Counted from the stretch's first letter, positions 36,054-45,744 are shown. The stretch is DNA of 64,000 nucleotides from Azospirillum sp. TSA2s (GCF_004923315.1 NZ_CP039642.1:434001-498000), one strand, 5' to 3'. Numbers and translations are program-made. The notes: generated by a model not told the origin, from the letters alone.

Positions 36054-39000
36054 ATGGGCAGTTTCACCGACATCTTCATCCGCCGGCCCGTTCTGTCCGT
36101 CGTGGTCAGCCTGCTGATCCTGCTGGTCGGCATCCGCTCGATGCTGGAGCTGCCGATCCGGCAGTATCCGCAGCTGCAGAACACGGTCATCACCGTCACC
36201 ACCAGCTATCCCGGCGCCTCGCCGGAGCTGATGCAGGGCTTCATCGCGACGCCGATCGAACAGGCGGTGGCGACGGCCGAGGGTCTCGACTACCTGACCT
36301 CCTCCTCCACCCAGGGGCAGAGCGTCGTCACCGCCTATGTCCGGCTGAACTTCGACCCCAACGTCGCGATGACCGACGTGATGGCGAAGGTGCAGCAGGT
36401 CAAATACCAGCTGCCGCGCGAGGCCAACGACCCGGTCATCCTGAAATCGACCGGCGAAACGACCTCCATCCTCTATATGGGCTTCTCCAGCCCCGACCTG
36501 TCGGGGGCGGCGATCTCCGACTATCTGACGCGCGTGGTGCAGCCGGTGCTGTCCACCGTGAACGGAGTGGCGCAGGCCAAGATCCTGGGCGGCCAGACCT
36601 TCGCCATGCGGCTTTGGCTGGACCCGGCCAAGATGGCGGCGCGCAACATCTCGCCGGCCGACGTCTCGGCGGCGGTCGCCGCCAACAACTACCAGTCGGC
36701 TCCCGGCCAGACCAAGGGCGTCTTCGTCATCTCCAACGTCACCGCCAACACCGGCCTGACCGACGTGGAGCAGTTCCGCGACATGGTGGTGAAGGCCAAG
36801 GACGGGGCGCTGGTGCGGATGCGCGACATCGCCACCGTCGAACTAAGCTCCAAGAGCTTCGACGCCAGCGTGGCGATGAACGGGCAGCAGGCGATCTTCA
36901 TCGGCGTCGATTCCACCCCCACCGGCAACCCGCTGAACATCGTCGAAGACATCCGCAAGATGGAGCCGGAGCTGCGGCGCAACCTGCCGCCCGGCATGAA
37001 GATGGAAATCGTCTATGACAGCACCCGCTTCATCCAGGCGTCCATCGACGAGGTGGTGAAGACGCTGCTCGAAGCGGTGGCCATCGTCATCGTCGTCATC
37101 TTCCTGTTCCTGGGATCCCTCCGCTCGGTTCTGATCCCGGTGGTGACGATTCCGCTGTCGATCATCGGCGCCGCCACCTTCATGCTGGCTCTCGGTTTCT
37201 CGCTGAACCTGCTGACGCTGCTGGCGATGGTGCTCGCCATCGGCCTCGTGGTGGACGACGCCATCGTGGTGGTGGAGAACATCCACCGGCACATAGAGCA
37301 CGGCAAATCGGCGGTCGCGGCATCGCTGATCGGCGCGCGCGAGATCATCGGGCCGGTCATCTCCATGACCATCACGCTGGCGGCGGTCTATGCCCCCATC
37401 GGCCTGCTGGGCGGACTGACCGGCGCGCTGTTCCGCGAATTCGCCTTCACGCTCGCCGCGTCGGTGATCGTATCGGGCATCGTGGCGCTGACGTTGTCGC
37501 CGATGATGTGCTCCGTCATCCTCAAGGAGGGCGGGAGCCAGGGCCGCTTCGCCGCCTTCCTCGACCGCCAGTTCGAAAAGCTGGCCGGCTGGTACGAGCG
37601 GCGGCTGGACGGCATGCTGGACTATCGCGCCGCGACCCTGCTGTTCGCGCTGGGCATCCTTCTGTCGGTCGGCTACCTGTTCGCCAACACCATGTCGGAA
37701 CTGGCGCCGGAAGAGGACCAGGGCATCCTGTTCGGCATCTCCAAGGCGCCGCAATATGCCAACCTCGACTATATCGACAGCTTCGGGAAGCAGATCGACG
37801 ACACCTTCGCCAGCTTCCCGGAGACCGACACCCGCTTCGTCCTGACCGGCATGCCGACCCTGAACCAGGGCTTCGCCGGCATGATCCTGAAGCCGTGGGG
37901 CGAGCGCGCGCGGTCGGCCAAGGAACTGCAGCCGCTGGCCCAGGCCGAGCTGAGCAAGGTGACGGGCATCAACGTGTTCCTGGTGTCGCCGCCGGCCCTG
38001 CCCGGCTCCACCGGCGGCCTGCCGGTGCAGATGGTGATCTCCAGCCCCGGCGATTACCGCACCATCTTCGACGCCATCGAGCGGATCAACGACGCCGCCA
38101 TGAAGAGCGGCATGTTCATCGTCACCGACACCGACCTGAAATACGACAGCCCGGTCGTCCGGCTGAAGATCGACCGCGCCAAGGCGGCCGACCTCGGCCT
38201 GTCGATGAAATCCATCGGCGATACGCTGGCGGTTCTTGTCGGCGGCAACTACGTCAACCGCTTCAACCTGAACGGCCGTTCCTACGAGGTGATTCCCCAG
38301 GTGCCGCGGGCCGACCGCCTGACGCCGGAATCGCTGACCAACTACTACGTCACCTCCGGATCGGGCGCCCAGATCCCGCTGTCCACCGTGGTGTCGGTGG
38401 ATACGGCGGTGGAGCCGAACGCGCTGAACAAGTACAACCAGCTTCCCTCGGCCACCTTCTCCGCCGTGCCGATGCCGGGCGTCCCCATGGGGCAGGTCGT
38501 CGATTTCCTGGAGGCGCAGGCGCGCACCCAGCTGCCGGCCGGCTTCAACCACGCCTACCTGTCGGAATCGCGTCAGTTCGTGACGGAGGGCAGCCAGCTG
38601 ATGGTCACCTTCGCCTTCGCGCTGATCGTGATCTATCTGGTGCTGGCCGCTCAGTTCGAATCGCTGCGCGACCCGCTGGTGATCCTGGTGTCGGTGCCGA
38701 TGTCGATCTGCGGCGCGCTGCTGCCGCTGTTCTTCGGCGCCGCCACCATGAACATCTACACCCAGGTCGGTCTGGTGACGCTGATCGGCCTGATCTCCAA
38801 GCACGGCATCCTGCTGGTGGAGTTCGCCCGCGAGATGCAGATCAACGAAGGCGTGGACCGCCGCACCGCGATTGAGCACGCGGCCCGCGTCCGCCTGCGC
38901 CCGATCCTGATGACCACCGCGGCGATGGTGGTCGGCCTGCTGCCGCTGCTGACCGCGGCGGGCGCCGGTGCGGCCAGCCGCTTCTCCATCGGTCTGGTGA

Positions 39001-39131
39001 TCGTGTCCGGCATGCTGATCGGCACGCTGTTCACGCTGTTCGTCCTGCCGGCGGTCTACACCCTGCTGGCGACGGACCACTACGCCACCTCCCGCTCCAG
39101 CCGGGCGGAGCAGTTGCGCAGCACGACCTGA
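36054..39131 (+). CDS. RND multidrug efflux permease
   Basis: Proton-driven inner-membrane pump of the AcrB/MexB superfamily (HAE1 type), 1025 aa. It starts with the typical FTDIFIRRPVLSVVVSLLI helix. The large periplasmic loop (YPGASPELMQGFIATPIEQA) and the proton-relay helix (LLAMVLAIGLVVDDAIVVVENI with paired Asp) are present, and the second half repeats the fold. The sequence is closest in feel to the MexI/MdtB-like group, but the substrate cannot be read from it. A strong terminator follows 24 bp after the stop. Confidence 0.93.
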   Translation: MGSFTDIFIRRPVLSVVVSLLILLVGIRSMLELPIRQYPQLQNTVITVTTSYPGASPELMQGFIATPIEQAVATAEGLDYLTSSSTQGQSVVTAYVRLNFDPNVAMTDVMAKVQQVKYQLPREANDPVILKSTGETTSILYMGFSSPDLSGAAISDYLTRVVQPVLSTVNGVAQAKILGGQTFAMRLWLDPAKMAARNISPADVSAAVAANNYQSAPGQTKGVFVISNVTANTGLTDVEQFRDMVVKAKDGALVRMRDIATVELSSKSFDASVAMNGQQAIFIGVDSTPTGNPLNIVEDIRKMEPELRRNLPPGMKMEIVYDSTRFIQASIDEVVKTLLEAVAIVIVVIFLFLGSLRSVLIPVVTIPLSIIGAATFMLALGFSLNLLTLLAMVLAIGLVVDDAIVVVENIHRHIEHGKSAVAASLIGAREIIGPVISMTITLAAVYAPIGLLGGLTGALFREFAFTLAASVIVSGIVALTLSPMMCSVILKEGGSQGRFAAFLDRQFEKLAGWYERRLDGMLDYRAATLLFALGILLSVGYLFANTMSELAPEEDQGILFGISKAPQYANLDYIDSFGKQIDDTFASFPETDTRFVLTGMPTLNQGFAGMILKPWGERARSAKELQPLAQAELSKVTGINVFLVSPPALPGSTGGLPVQMVISSPGDYRTIFDAIERINDAAMKSGMFIVTDTDLKYDSPVVRLKIDRAKAADLGLSMKSIGDTLAVLVGGNYVNRFNLNGRSYEVIPQVPRADRLTPESLTNYYVTSGSGAQIPLSTVVSVDTAVEPNALNKYNQLPSATFSAVPMPGVPMGQVVDFLEAQARTQLPAGFNHAYLSESRQFVTEGSQLMVTFAFALIVIYLVLAAQFESLRDPLVILVSVPMSICGALLPLFFGAATMNIYTQVGLVTLIGLISKHGILLVEFAREMQINEGVDRRTAIEHAARVRLRPILMTTAAMVVGLLPLLTAAGAGAASRFSIGLVIVSGMLIGTLFTLFVLPAVYTLLATDHYATSRSSRAEQLRSTT

Positions 39132-39155
39132 CGCGCCGCCGGATACCGCAAGACG

Positions 39156-39190
39156 AAACAGGCCCCTCCCGACCGGGAGGGGCCTGTTTT
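39156..39190 (+). terminator. rho-independent terminator after RND operon
   Basis: AAACAGGCCCCTCCC-GACC-GGGAGGGGCCTGTTT, a perfect 15-bp stem followed by a T run, just after the permease stop. Because of its A/T tails it can work on both strands. Confidence 0.9.
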
Positions 39191-39203
39191 CGTTTGTGCC
39201 GCG

Positions 39204-39392
39204 TCACCCCGCCAGTTCCGCCGGCACCGGCAAATCCTCGCCCTCTTCGCAGCGGAGCATCCAGACCAGCCAGCGTTCGGTGTGGATCAGCAGGCGCCGG
39301 GTTTCGATGCTGGCGCAGCCGCGGCTGTGGTCGCGCAGCAGACGGATGGCGCTGCAGATCGCGGACTGCGGGTCGAGGGCTCGTTCCGGCAC
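39204..39392 (-). CDS. 62-aa unknown protein
   Basis: A GTG start at 39392 has AAGGA 9 nt upstream. The sequence starts MPERALDPQSAICSAIRLLR and continues with a helical IETRRLLIHTERWLVWML. It is convergent with the pump permease across the shared terminator. No family recognised; the good ribosome-binding site favours a real gene. Confidence 0.5.
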   Translation of the reverse strand: MPERALDPQSAICSAIRLLRDHSRGCASIETRRLLIHTERWLVWMLRCEEGEDLPVPAELAG

Positions 39393-39750
39393 GGCGGAGG
39401 TCCTTTGCGGCGAGGAGGCACGCCCGACACATAGCGGACCGCCTCGCAACCAAAGCGTGATCTTTCTCGGACGCCCACGGAATCCTGCCCCTCGTCCGTT
39501 TCAAAGTTGCGCAGGGCCGGCAGAATGATGCGAGCAGGAATGGCCAAAGTTCCACAAGCTCTTCGCATCGCGGGCAACCGGCCGCGACATGCACGGAACC
39601 GGCCACCCTGCGCGCTCTTGTCCCTACCTGCGGCATTTATCGAATGTTATATCTTTTGTCTTAGGCCACTGGTCGGGCCGTCGCCGTCACGAATGCTGTC
39701 CGTTCATGCGCCGGCATTTCACGCCTGCACAACGTAGGGATCCGAGATCC
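39393..39750. other. intergenic, promoter region of the sensor pair
   Basis: No supported gene. An AT-rich stretch near 39635-39665 could hold the promoter for the PhnD-like gene. Confidence 0.4.
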
Positions 39751-40596
39751 ATGACAAAGCGTCTGTTGGCCGGCCTTGCCGCGCTCTGTTCCGCCCTGCT
39801 GTGCGGGCTGGCAACTTCCGCTCCGACCATGGCGGCGGAGCAGGCGTTCCGCATCGGCATCGCCCCGCACACCAGCGCCCGCGTCATCATCGAACAGTAT
39901 CAGCCCGTCCGCCGCGCGGTGGAGGCGGCGCTGGGCCGGCCGGTGGAGATCGTGACGGCGCCCGACTTCACCGCCTTCGCCCGGCGGGCGGTCGACCAGG
40001 AATACGACATCGCCGTCACCACCGGCCATCAGGCGGAGATGCTGCGCAAGGATGCCGCCTATCTGCCGCTGCTGACCTACAAGGCCGATTTCCGCGCCGT
40101 GGCGGTGACGGCTGCCAAGGGACCGTACCAGACGGCGGCGTCGCTTGCCGGCACCACCGTCCTGGGCCTCAGCCCGTCCTCGCTGGTGACGCTGTGGGGC
40201 CAGCATTGGCTGACCGAACAGAAGCTGCCCAACATCCAGCTTCGCTATGTCAGCGCCGCCGACAGCGTGGCCCAGCTGATCCTGGCCGGCGATGCGTCGG
40301 CCGGCTTCATGTCGCTGGCCAACCGAGCCAAGCTGGCGCCGGAGGTTCAGGCACAGCTTTCCACCATCGCCGAGAGCCGCCCGATGGCCGGCCGAGTCTA
40401 TATGCTGAACGGCAGGCAGGCGGACTTGGCGGATCCTTTGCGCAAGGCCCTGTTCGCCTTCGGCGGGACGGCGGAGGGCATGGCCTATTTCTACGCCAAC
40501 CAGCTCGACGGCTACCGACAGGTCACGGATGAGGAGCTGGAATCGATGGAGCCGCTGGCCGACGAGGTCCGGAGCGTTCTGAAGGCCGGGAAATGA
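39751..40596 (+). CDS. PhnD-like periplasmic substrate-binding protein
   Basis: A 281-aa protein. A signal peptide (residues 1-28, cleavage after TMAA) is followed by a phosphate/phosphite/phosphonate-binding (PhnD-type) fold: RIGIAPHTSARVIIEQYQPV, then EIVTAPDFTAFARRAVDQEYDIAVTT. No transporter genes adjoin. Its stop overlaps the start of a hybrid histidine kinase by 4 bp (ATGA), so it probably presents a ligand to that kinase rather than to an ABC transporter, as TorT does for TorS. The ligand is unknown. Confidence 0.8.
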   Translation: MTKRLLAGLAALCSALLCGLATSAPTMAAEQAFRIGIAPHTSARVIIEQYQPVRRAVEAALGRPVEIVTAPDFTAFARRAVDQEYDIAVTTGHQAEMLRKDAAYLPLLTYKADFRAVAVTAAKGPYQTAASLAGTTVLGLSPSSLVTLWGQHWLTEQKLPNIQLRYVSAADSVAQLILAGDASAGFMSLANRAKLAPEVQAQLSTIAESRPMAGRVYMLNGRQADLADPLRKALFAFGGTAEGMAYFYANQLDGYRQVTDEELESMEPLADEVRSVLKAGK

Positions 40597-43340
40597 TCCT
40601 GACCCGTCTGGCGCCCTGGAAGACCCTGCGCGGGCGCATGCTGGTCGCCGCCATGGCGGTCGAGGCGATCATGCTGACCCTGCTGGTCGCCAACAGCGTG
40701 CGGCTGCTCTACGGCAGCCTCGCCGAACAGGCAAGGCTGCATGCGGGGCAGGTGGCGCCGGTGCTGAACGCCGCGCTGGTGGCGCCGCTGGCCCAGCGCG
40801 ACTATGCGACGCTGCAGGCGGTGCTGGACGAAAGCCGCTCCACCGGCGGCGTCCTCTACCTCGCCGTCAGCGACAGCAACGGTCGGCTGGTGGCGATCAG
40901 CGGCTGGCCGGAAAACCGCGCGCTGCCCGATCCCGACCCGGCCCTGACGCTGGACACCAAGGACGGCATCGCCCGCTACGACGTGGCGGTGCCGGTGTCG
41001 CTGGCCGGGCAGAAGCTGGGCGCGGTGCAGTTCGGTCTCGACCTGCTGCACATCGTCGAGGCGCGGCGTGACCTGCTGACCCAGGGCATCGCCATCGCCC
41101 TGTCGGAGATCCTGCTGTCTGCCGGGCTGCTGACCCTGCTGGGCCTGTGGCTGACCCGTCATCTGGCGGCGCTGGCGCGGGCCAGCGAACGGGTGGCGGC
41201 CGGCGACTACAGCCCGCCCGAACTGGCGGAGGGGAGCGACGACATCGGCCGGCTGGGTGCGGCCTTCAACACCATGTCGCACGCCATCAAGGAGCGTGTC
41301 GACCAGCTGACCGTCGCGCTGGACGAGCAGGAGGCGCTGGCCCGCGACGTGGAGCAGGAACGCGCCCGCCTGTCCGCGCTGCTGTCGGCGATGGATTTCG
41401 GCGTGCTGTTCGTCGGCGGCGACGGGCGCATCGCCTACGCCAACCCGGCCTTCTCCGGCCTGTTCGCGATCACCGTGGCGCCGGTCGGCCACCGGCTGGA
41501 CGAGACGCTGGCCAATGCCGGCAACGCCCCGCGCGACACCGACTATACCCTGCTGTCGGCGGTGGACGGCGACGAGCGGCGCGAGATGACGCTGACCGAC
41601 GGGCGCATCGTCAGCTGGCACAATGTGCCGGTCCGCAAAGGCGCCGGCACCGCCATCGGCAAGCTGTGGCTGTGCATCGACGTGACCGAGCCGCGTCAGG
41701 CGGCCGAGCAGCTGCTCCAGGCCAAGGAGAAGGCGGAGGCCGCCAGCCGGTCGAAGACCGAGTTCCTGGCGACCGTCAGCCACGAGCTGCGCACCCCGAT
41801 GAACGGCGTGCTGGGCAACCTGACCCTGCTGGCCGACGCCTCGCTGCCGACGGAGGAGAAGCGGCTGGCCGACGTCGCCCGCCGCTCGGCCGAGACCCTG
41901 CTGCGGCTGCTGGACGACATCCTCGACCTGTCGAAGCTGGAGGCCCGCCGCATCGATCTGGAGGAGGCGGACTGCGCCCTGCCCCAGCTGATCGACGGGG
42001 TTCTGGAGGTGTTGCGCCCGAACGCCACCGACAAGGGGCTGGAGCTGTCGGCCCGGCTGATGCCGTCGGTGCCGGAGGTGATCGTCACCGATCCGGCCCG
42101 CCTGCGCCAGATCCTGTTCAATCTGGTCGGCAATGCGGTGAAGTTCACCGAGGAGGGCCATGTCGCCGTGCGGGTGCGCCGGCTGGACCGCACCCCCGCC
42201 GACCTCATCGGCTATGGCCATCCCGACTCCTTCCTGCTGGAGTTCGAGGTGGAGGACACCGGCATCGGCATCGCGCCGGGTTCGGTGGCGACCCTGTTCG
42301 ACCGCTTTACCCAGGCCGACAGCTCGATCACCCGGCGCTATGGCGGCACCGGTCTGGGGCTGGCGATCTGCCGCGACCTCTGCCTGCTGATGGGCGGCAG
42401 CATCGCGGTGGACACCGCCCCCGGCCGCGGCAGCGTCTTCCGCTTCACGGTCGTCGCCCGTCCCGGCGACCCGTCGGCCCTGCGCCGCGTCGAGCCCGGC
42501 CACGGCACCAGCGTCGGCGAGGCGGCGCGCGTCGCGGCATTGCCGCCGTTGCGCGTGCTGGCGGTCGACGACATCGAGGTCAACCGCGACATCGTCCGCG
42601 GCATCCTGGAGCGCGCCGGCCACAGCGTGGCGCTGGCCGCCAGCGGCGGGGAGGCGGTGCGCATGATGCGCGACCAGCCGTTCGACCTCGTGCTGATGGA
42701 CATCCAGATGCCGGGCATGGACGGTCTGACCGCCACCCGCCGCGTACGCGAACTGCCCGACCCTCAGGGCAGCGTCCCCATCCTGGCGCTGACCGCCCAT
42801 GCGTCGGGCAGTTCGCGGCCGGAATGCCTGTCGGCGGGGATGAACGGTTTCGTCACCAAGCCCTTGCGTCCCGCCCTGCTCTTTGCCGAAATGGCATCGG
42901 TGCTGGGCAACGGCGCGGCTGTGTCCGCCGCCCCCGCACCCGCCGCTCCGGAGCCCGCCATGATCGACCAGCCTGCGGATTTGCCTGCCGACCAGCCTGC
43001 CATTCCCGACGCCGGCCTTCTGGACGAGGAACAGGTGTCCCTGCTGCTGGAGGTGCTGACGGCCGACGACTGGACCGCCTCCGTCGCCGGCTTCACCGAC
43101 AACGGGCAGAAGACCATCGACAGCATGGTCGCCCAGGCCCGTGCCGGGGAGCCGCACAACCGCACCGCCCACACGCTGAAGGGCACCTCGCTGAATCTCG
43201 GCGCCGCCGCCCTCGGCCACTTGGCGAAGGAACTGGAGCACGCCCCCGCCGCCACGGTCCTGGAGCAGGAACAGCGGTTGCGCGACCTGCTGGACCGCTC
43301 GCTCGCCGCGCTCCGCACCCGCCAGCCGCTAAACGTCTGA
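40593..43340 (+). CDS. hybrid sensor histidine kinase with receiver and HPt domains
   Basis: A 915-aa membrane kinase. Two transmembrane helices (about 17-36 and 168-190) frame a periplasmic sensor; HAMP (about 190-240), PAS (about 260-370), phospho-acceptor His near 395 (TVSHELRTPMNG), ATPase domain (GNAVKFTEEG, DTGIGIAPG, GTGLGLAICRD), receiver with Asp near 701 (LMDIQMPGMDG) and C-terminal HPt (HTLKGTSLNLG, near 860) follow. It performs a full His-Asp-His phosphorelay. The overlap with the binding-protein gene suggests ligand-loaded binding protein as the signal. The final response regulator is not certain; the one at 44042 is a candidate. Confidence 0.9.
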   Translation: MILTRLAPWKTLRGRMLVAAMAVEAIMLTLLVANSVRLLYGSLAEQARLHAGQVAPVLNAALVAPLAQRDYATLQAVLDESRSTGGVLYLAVSDSNGRLVAISGWPENRALPDPDPALTLDTKDGIARYDVAVPVSLAGQKLGAVQFGLDLLHIVEARRDLLTQGIAIALSEILLSAGLLTLLGLWLTRHLAALARASERVAAGDYSPPELAEGSDDIGRLGAAFNTMSHAIKERVDQLTVALDEQEALARDVEQERARLSALLSAMDFGVLFVGGDGRIAYANPAFSGLFAITVAPVGHRLDETLANAGNAPRDTDYTLLSAVDGDERREMTLTDGRIVSWHNVPVRKGAGTAIGKLWLCIDVTEPRQAAEQLLQAKEKAEAASRSKTEFLATVSHELRTPMNGVLGNLTLLADASLPTEEKRLADVARRSAETLLRLLDDILDLSKLEARRIDLEEADCALPQLIDGVLEVLRPNATDKGLELSARLMPSVPEVIVTDPARLRQILFNLVGNAVKFTEEGHVAVRVRRLDRTPADLIGYGHPDSFLLEFEVEDTGIGIAPGSVATLFDRFTQADSSITRRYGGTGLGLAICRDLCLLMGGSIAVDTAPGRGSVFRFTVVARPGDPSALRRVEPGHGTSVGEAARVAALPPLRVLAVDDIEVNRDIVRGILERAGHSVALAASGGEAVRMMRDQPFDLVLMDIQMPGMDGLTATRRVRELPDPQGSVPILALTAHASGSSRPECLSAGMNGFVTKPLRPALLFAEMASVLGNGAAVSAAPAPAAPEPAMIDQPADLPADQPAIPDAGLLDEEQVSLLLEVLTADDWTASVAGFTDNGQKTIDSMVAQARAGEPHNRTAHTLKGTSLNLGAAALGHLAKELEHAPAATVLEQEQRLRDLLDRSLAALRTRQPLNV

Positions 43341-43464
43341 ACGGATAGGTGGTGGTCGCAGCGCCACCAACAGGCAGCCGCTCCCTCCACATTCGGACAG
43401 GTCGGCGTGGCACAAAAGTCCTCCTGGCGCGTTGTCTCCTCAGGACCAAGACCAGAGAGGCGAC

Positions 43465-43881
43465 ATGAGCGACCTAGCGGACGATCTCGATCAATGGACC
43501 GGGCCACATACCGGGCCACATACCGGGTTGCTGGCCGGATTGCGGGCCGACCGGGTGCGCCCGGCGGTGCGGAAGGCCATGACCGAGGCAGGCTTCACGC
43601 CGATGGACCTCGGCGACGGCTGCCGCGCCTGGTACCGCCGGTCGGACGACGGCACCCATGCGCTGATTTCGCACAACAACGCGCTGGACGGCGACCCGAC
43701 GGTCAAGGACTGGATCGTCGGCCAGTATGGCGAGCGCGGCGGCTTCGTCGAGGTCGGCGGCCTGCCGCTGTTCCGGGCGCTGGAAGGGGCCGACACCCTG
43801 CCGTCGCCGGTGCGGCCGGACGGATCGCTGGTGGAGGCGCTCTATCCGTCCCTCCAACAGGCGCTTGATGATCTGGGGTGA
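43465..43881 (+). CDS. 138-aa unknown protein
   Basis: Starts MSDLADDLDQW with GAGAGG upstream. Residues 12-20 hold a GPHT-GPHT repeat, made by a 12-nt direct repeat (43501-43512 and 43513-43524). The rest (GFTPMDLGDGCRAWYRRSDD) looks like a compact alpha/beta domain. No signal peptide. No family recognised. Confidence 0.6.
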   Translation: MSDLADDLDQWTGPHTGPHTGLLAGLRADRVRPAVRKAMTEAGFTPMDLGDGCRAWYRRSDDGTHALISHNNALDGDPTVKDWIVGQYGERGGFVEVGGLPLFRALEGADTLPSPVRPDGSLVEALYPSLQQALDDLG

Positions 43882-44041
43882 TAGTCCAGCTGTAGCTCGC
43901 GGATGGCCCAATGGGCGATGACCAAGGTCGGGCTGGACAAGCGGAGGGCTGAACGGAAAAGCTCACGCCGGTTGCCATATGGGATTAAGACCCCCATCTG
44001 ACGGCCGACAACAGCCCCGACCATCAGCGAGCCGCCTGTCC

Positions 44042-44416
44042 ATGGAAGCCGACCGATCGAAGCCCTTGCGCATCCTGCTCGTCGAGGACGAGCCGCTGGT
44101 GGCCATGGCCATCGAGGATTCGCTGGAAGTCCAGAATGTCGGCGTCGTCGGGCCCGCCGGCACGGTGGCGGAGGCGCTGGAGTTGATCGCCAAGGGCGGC
44201 ATCGACGCCGCCCTGCTGGACGTCACCCTGCGCGGGGAGCGCGTCGACAGCGTCGCCGACGCGCTGAGCGCCCGGGGCATCCCCTTCGTCTTCACCACAG
44301 GCCATGGCGCCGCCGGCCTGCCGCGGAGCCATCAGGACCGGCCGGTCCTGACCAAGCCCTTCCGCGAGGTCGAGATGACCGACGCCATCGACCGCTACTT
44401 CCGCGGCGCCGCCTGA
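44042..44416 (+). CDS. single-domain response regulator
   Basis: A 124-aa receiver with acidic residues in LLVEDEP, phospho-acceptor Asp 60 (ALLDVTLRGE) and Lys in LTKPF. No output domain. It is of the kind acting in alphaproteobacterial stress and phosphorelay networks. It stands alone, 160 bp after the unknown gene, with no kinase next to it; the hybrid kinase 0.7 kb upstream is a possible partner. Confidence 0.8.
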   Translation: MEADRSKPLRILLVEDEPLVAMAIEDSLEVQNVGVVGPAGTVAEALELIAKGGIDAALLDVTLRGERVDSVADALSARGIPFVFTTGHGAAGLPRSHQDRPVLTKPFREVEMTDAIDRYFRGAA

Positions 44417-44451
44417 CCGCCCGTAGGCCAACACCACTCAGCCAACGCCAC

Positions 44452-45654
44452 TCAGCCCGGCCGCCCGTCAACCCGCGGCGACAGCAGGACCGGGGCGTAG
44501 GCGACGAGGTACAGGGTGAAGGCCGCGACCCAGGCATAGCCGGAGCATTGCAGCGCCGACCACACCAACTCCACCGGCAGCAGCGGCGAGGCGGTGCGGG
44601 CGACCGCCGCGACCGTCAGCAGCACATAGGCGGCGACCGTCAGCCGCGACACCGCCAGCGGCCGCCCGGTGTGTCCGAGCGAGGCGCGGCTCATCACCGC
44701 CAGGATCAGGGTGGCGAAGGCCCCGACCGTCAACGCATGGGTTCCCGCCGCCGCCGGCAGCCCGGCCAGGGCATGCAGCCCGCGCAAGCCCAACGCCACC
44801 GGCACCCACAGATAACCGACATGCAGGATCCACAGGATCGGCGAGCGCCAGGCCTTCCAGCCCTGCCAGCCGGCCAGCCGCACCGCATGGGCCACCGCAG
44901 CGGCGAGCGCGATCAGCCCGGTGACCACGGACTCCGGCGCCACCATCGCCGCCGGGATCAGCGCCAGCGTCAGAACCAGCACCGGACGCTCCACCATCGG
45001 CCAGGACCGCACGCCCAGCCCCGCCTTGCCCAGCCCGTTGCGGGTGAAGGCCGGCAGGATGCGCCCGCCGATCACCGTCACCATCATCAGCACGACGCCA
45101 AGACCCAGCGCGAAGCCGGCATCCGTCCCGCCCTCCAGCAGTTCCAGCCAGTCGAGGTGGATCAGCAGGTTGGCCGTCGTCAGCAGGCCGATCAGGATCA
45201 GGAAGGCGCTGTTCCGCCACTTGCCCGCCGCCACCAGCGGCCGGCCGAGCGCCAGCCCCAGCCCCGGCAGGAAGGCGATGTCGATCACCGCCGCCACCGG
45301 CTCCGGCATGCCGGTCCAGGGGAAGACGGCGACGCGGCCGGCGATCCACAGCGCCGCGAGCGCCATCAGCGGCGCGCCGGACACCGCTTTGGTTCCGGTC
45401 CAGCTCGGCACCGCGGTCAGCAGGAAGCCGGCGACGGCGGCCACCACCGTGCCGAACAGCATCTCATGCGCATGCCAGGCGCTGGCGCCGACCGCATGCT
45501 CGGGCCACTCCCCGGTCACCAGCACGCCCAGCCAGGCGCCGAGCAGCCCAACGGCAGCCACGCCGCTGAACAGGAAGAAAAAGCGGAAACCATACTGGAA
45601 CAGGATCGGGATGGCGGGGCCGTCGTCGCGGCCGGCAAGACTGGGGGAGGACAT
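44452..45654 (-). CDS. nnrS: NnrS family heme-copper membrane protein
   Basis: A 400-aa protein with about twelve transmembrane segments and conserved His residues (HAHEMLFGT, LLIHLDWLEL, GTHALTVGAFATL). NnrS proteins bind heme and copper and protect against nitric oxide-related stress, often under NnrR/DNR control. The start at 45654 is chosen on family match; an FNR/DNR-type box lies 77 bp upstream. Confidence 0.85.
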   Translation of the reverse strand: MSSPSLAGRDDGPAIPILFQYGFRFFFLFSGVAAVGLLGAWLGVLVTGEWPEHAVGASAWHAHEMLFGTVVAAVAGFLLTAVPSWTGTKAVSGAPLMALAALWIAGRVAVFPWTGMPEPVAAVIDIAFLPGLGLALGRPLVAAGKWRNSAFLILIGLLTTANLLIHLDWLELLEGGTDAGFALGLGVVLMMVTVIGGRILPAFTRNGLGKAGLGVRSWPMVERPVLVLTLALIPAAMVAPESVVTGLIALAAAVAHAVRLAGWQGWKAWRSPILWILHVGYLWVPVALGLRGLHALAGLPAAAGTHALTVGAFATLILAVMSRASLGHTGRPLAVSRLTVAAYVLLTVAAVARTASPLLPVELVWSALQCSGYAWVAAFTLYLVAYAPVLLSPRVDGRPG

Positions 45655-45730
45655 GAAGGGGGACTCCGCAAAAACGGGTGCTGCAGTGCAGGATTGACCG
45701 TCAGCCTGCGCCCCCCGCCCCCACGCCGCC

Positions 45731-45744
45731 TTGACGAAAATCAA
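45731..45744. promoter_or_regulatory. FNR/DNR/NnrR-type box upstream of nnrS
   Basis: TTGAC-GAAA-ATCAA, one base from the TTGAT-N4-ATCAA consensus, 77 bp upstream of nnrS and 45 bp upstream of the divergent ycaQ-like gene. Given the NnrS function, a nitric oxide- or oxygen-responsive Crp/Fnr regulator is the likely binder. Confidence 0.6.

Noticed and set aside
36843..39080. 745-aa open frame opposite the RND permease
   Set aside because: It is antisense to a clear AcrB-type gene; the His-, Gln- and Arg-rich composition is that of a reverse reading of GC-rich coding DNA.
40512..43241. 909-aa open frame opposite the hybrid kinase
   Set aside because: Shadow frame; the kinase motifs on the plus strand are complete and the reverse product has no recognisable domain.
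43501..43524. Tandem 12-bp repeat as possible CRISPR or phase-variable tract
   Set aside because: Only two units, in frame within a coding gene; no spacers, no cas genes in the window.
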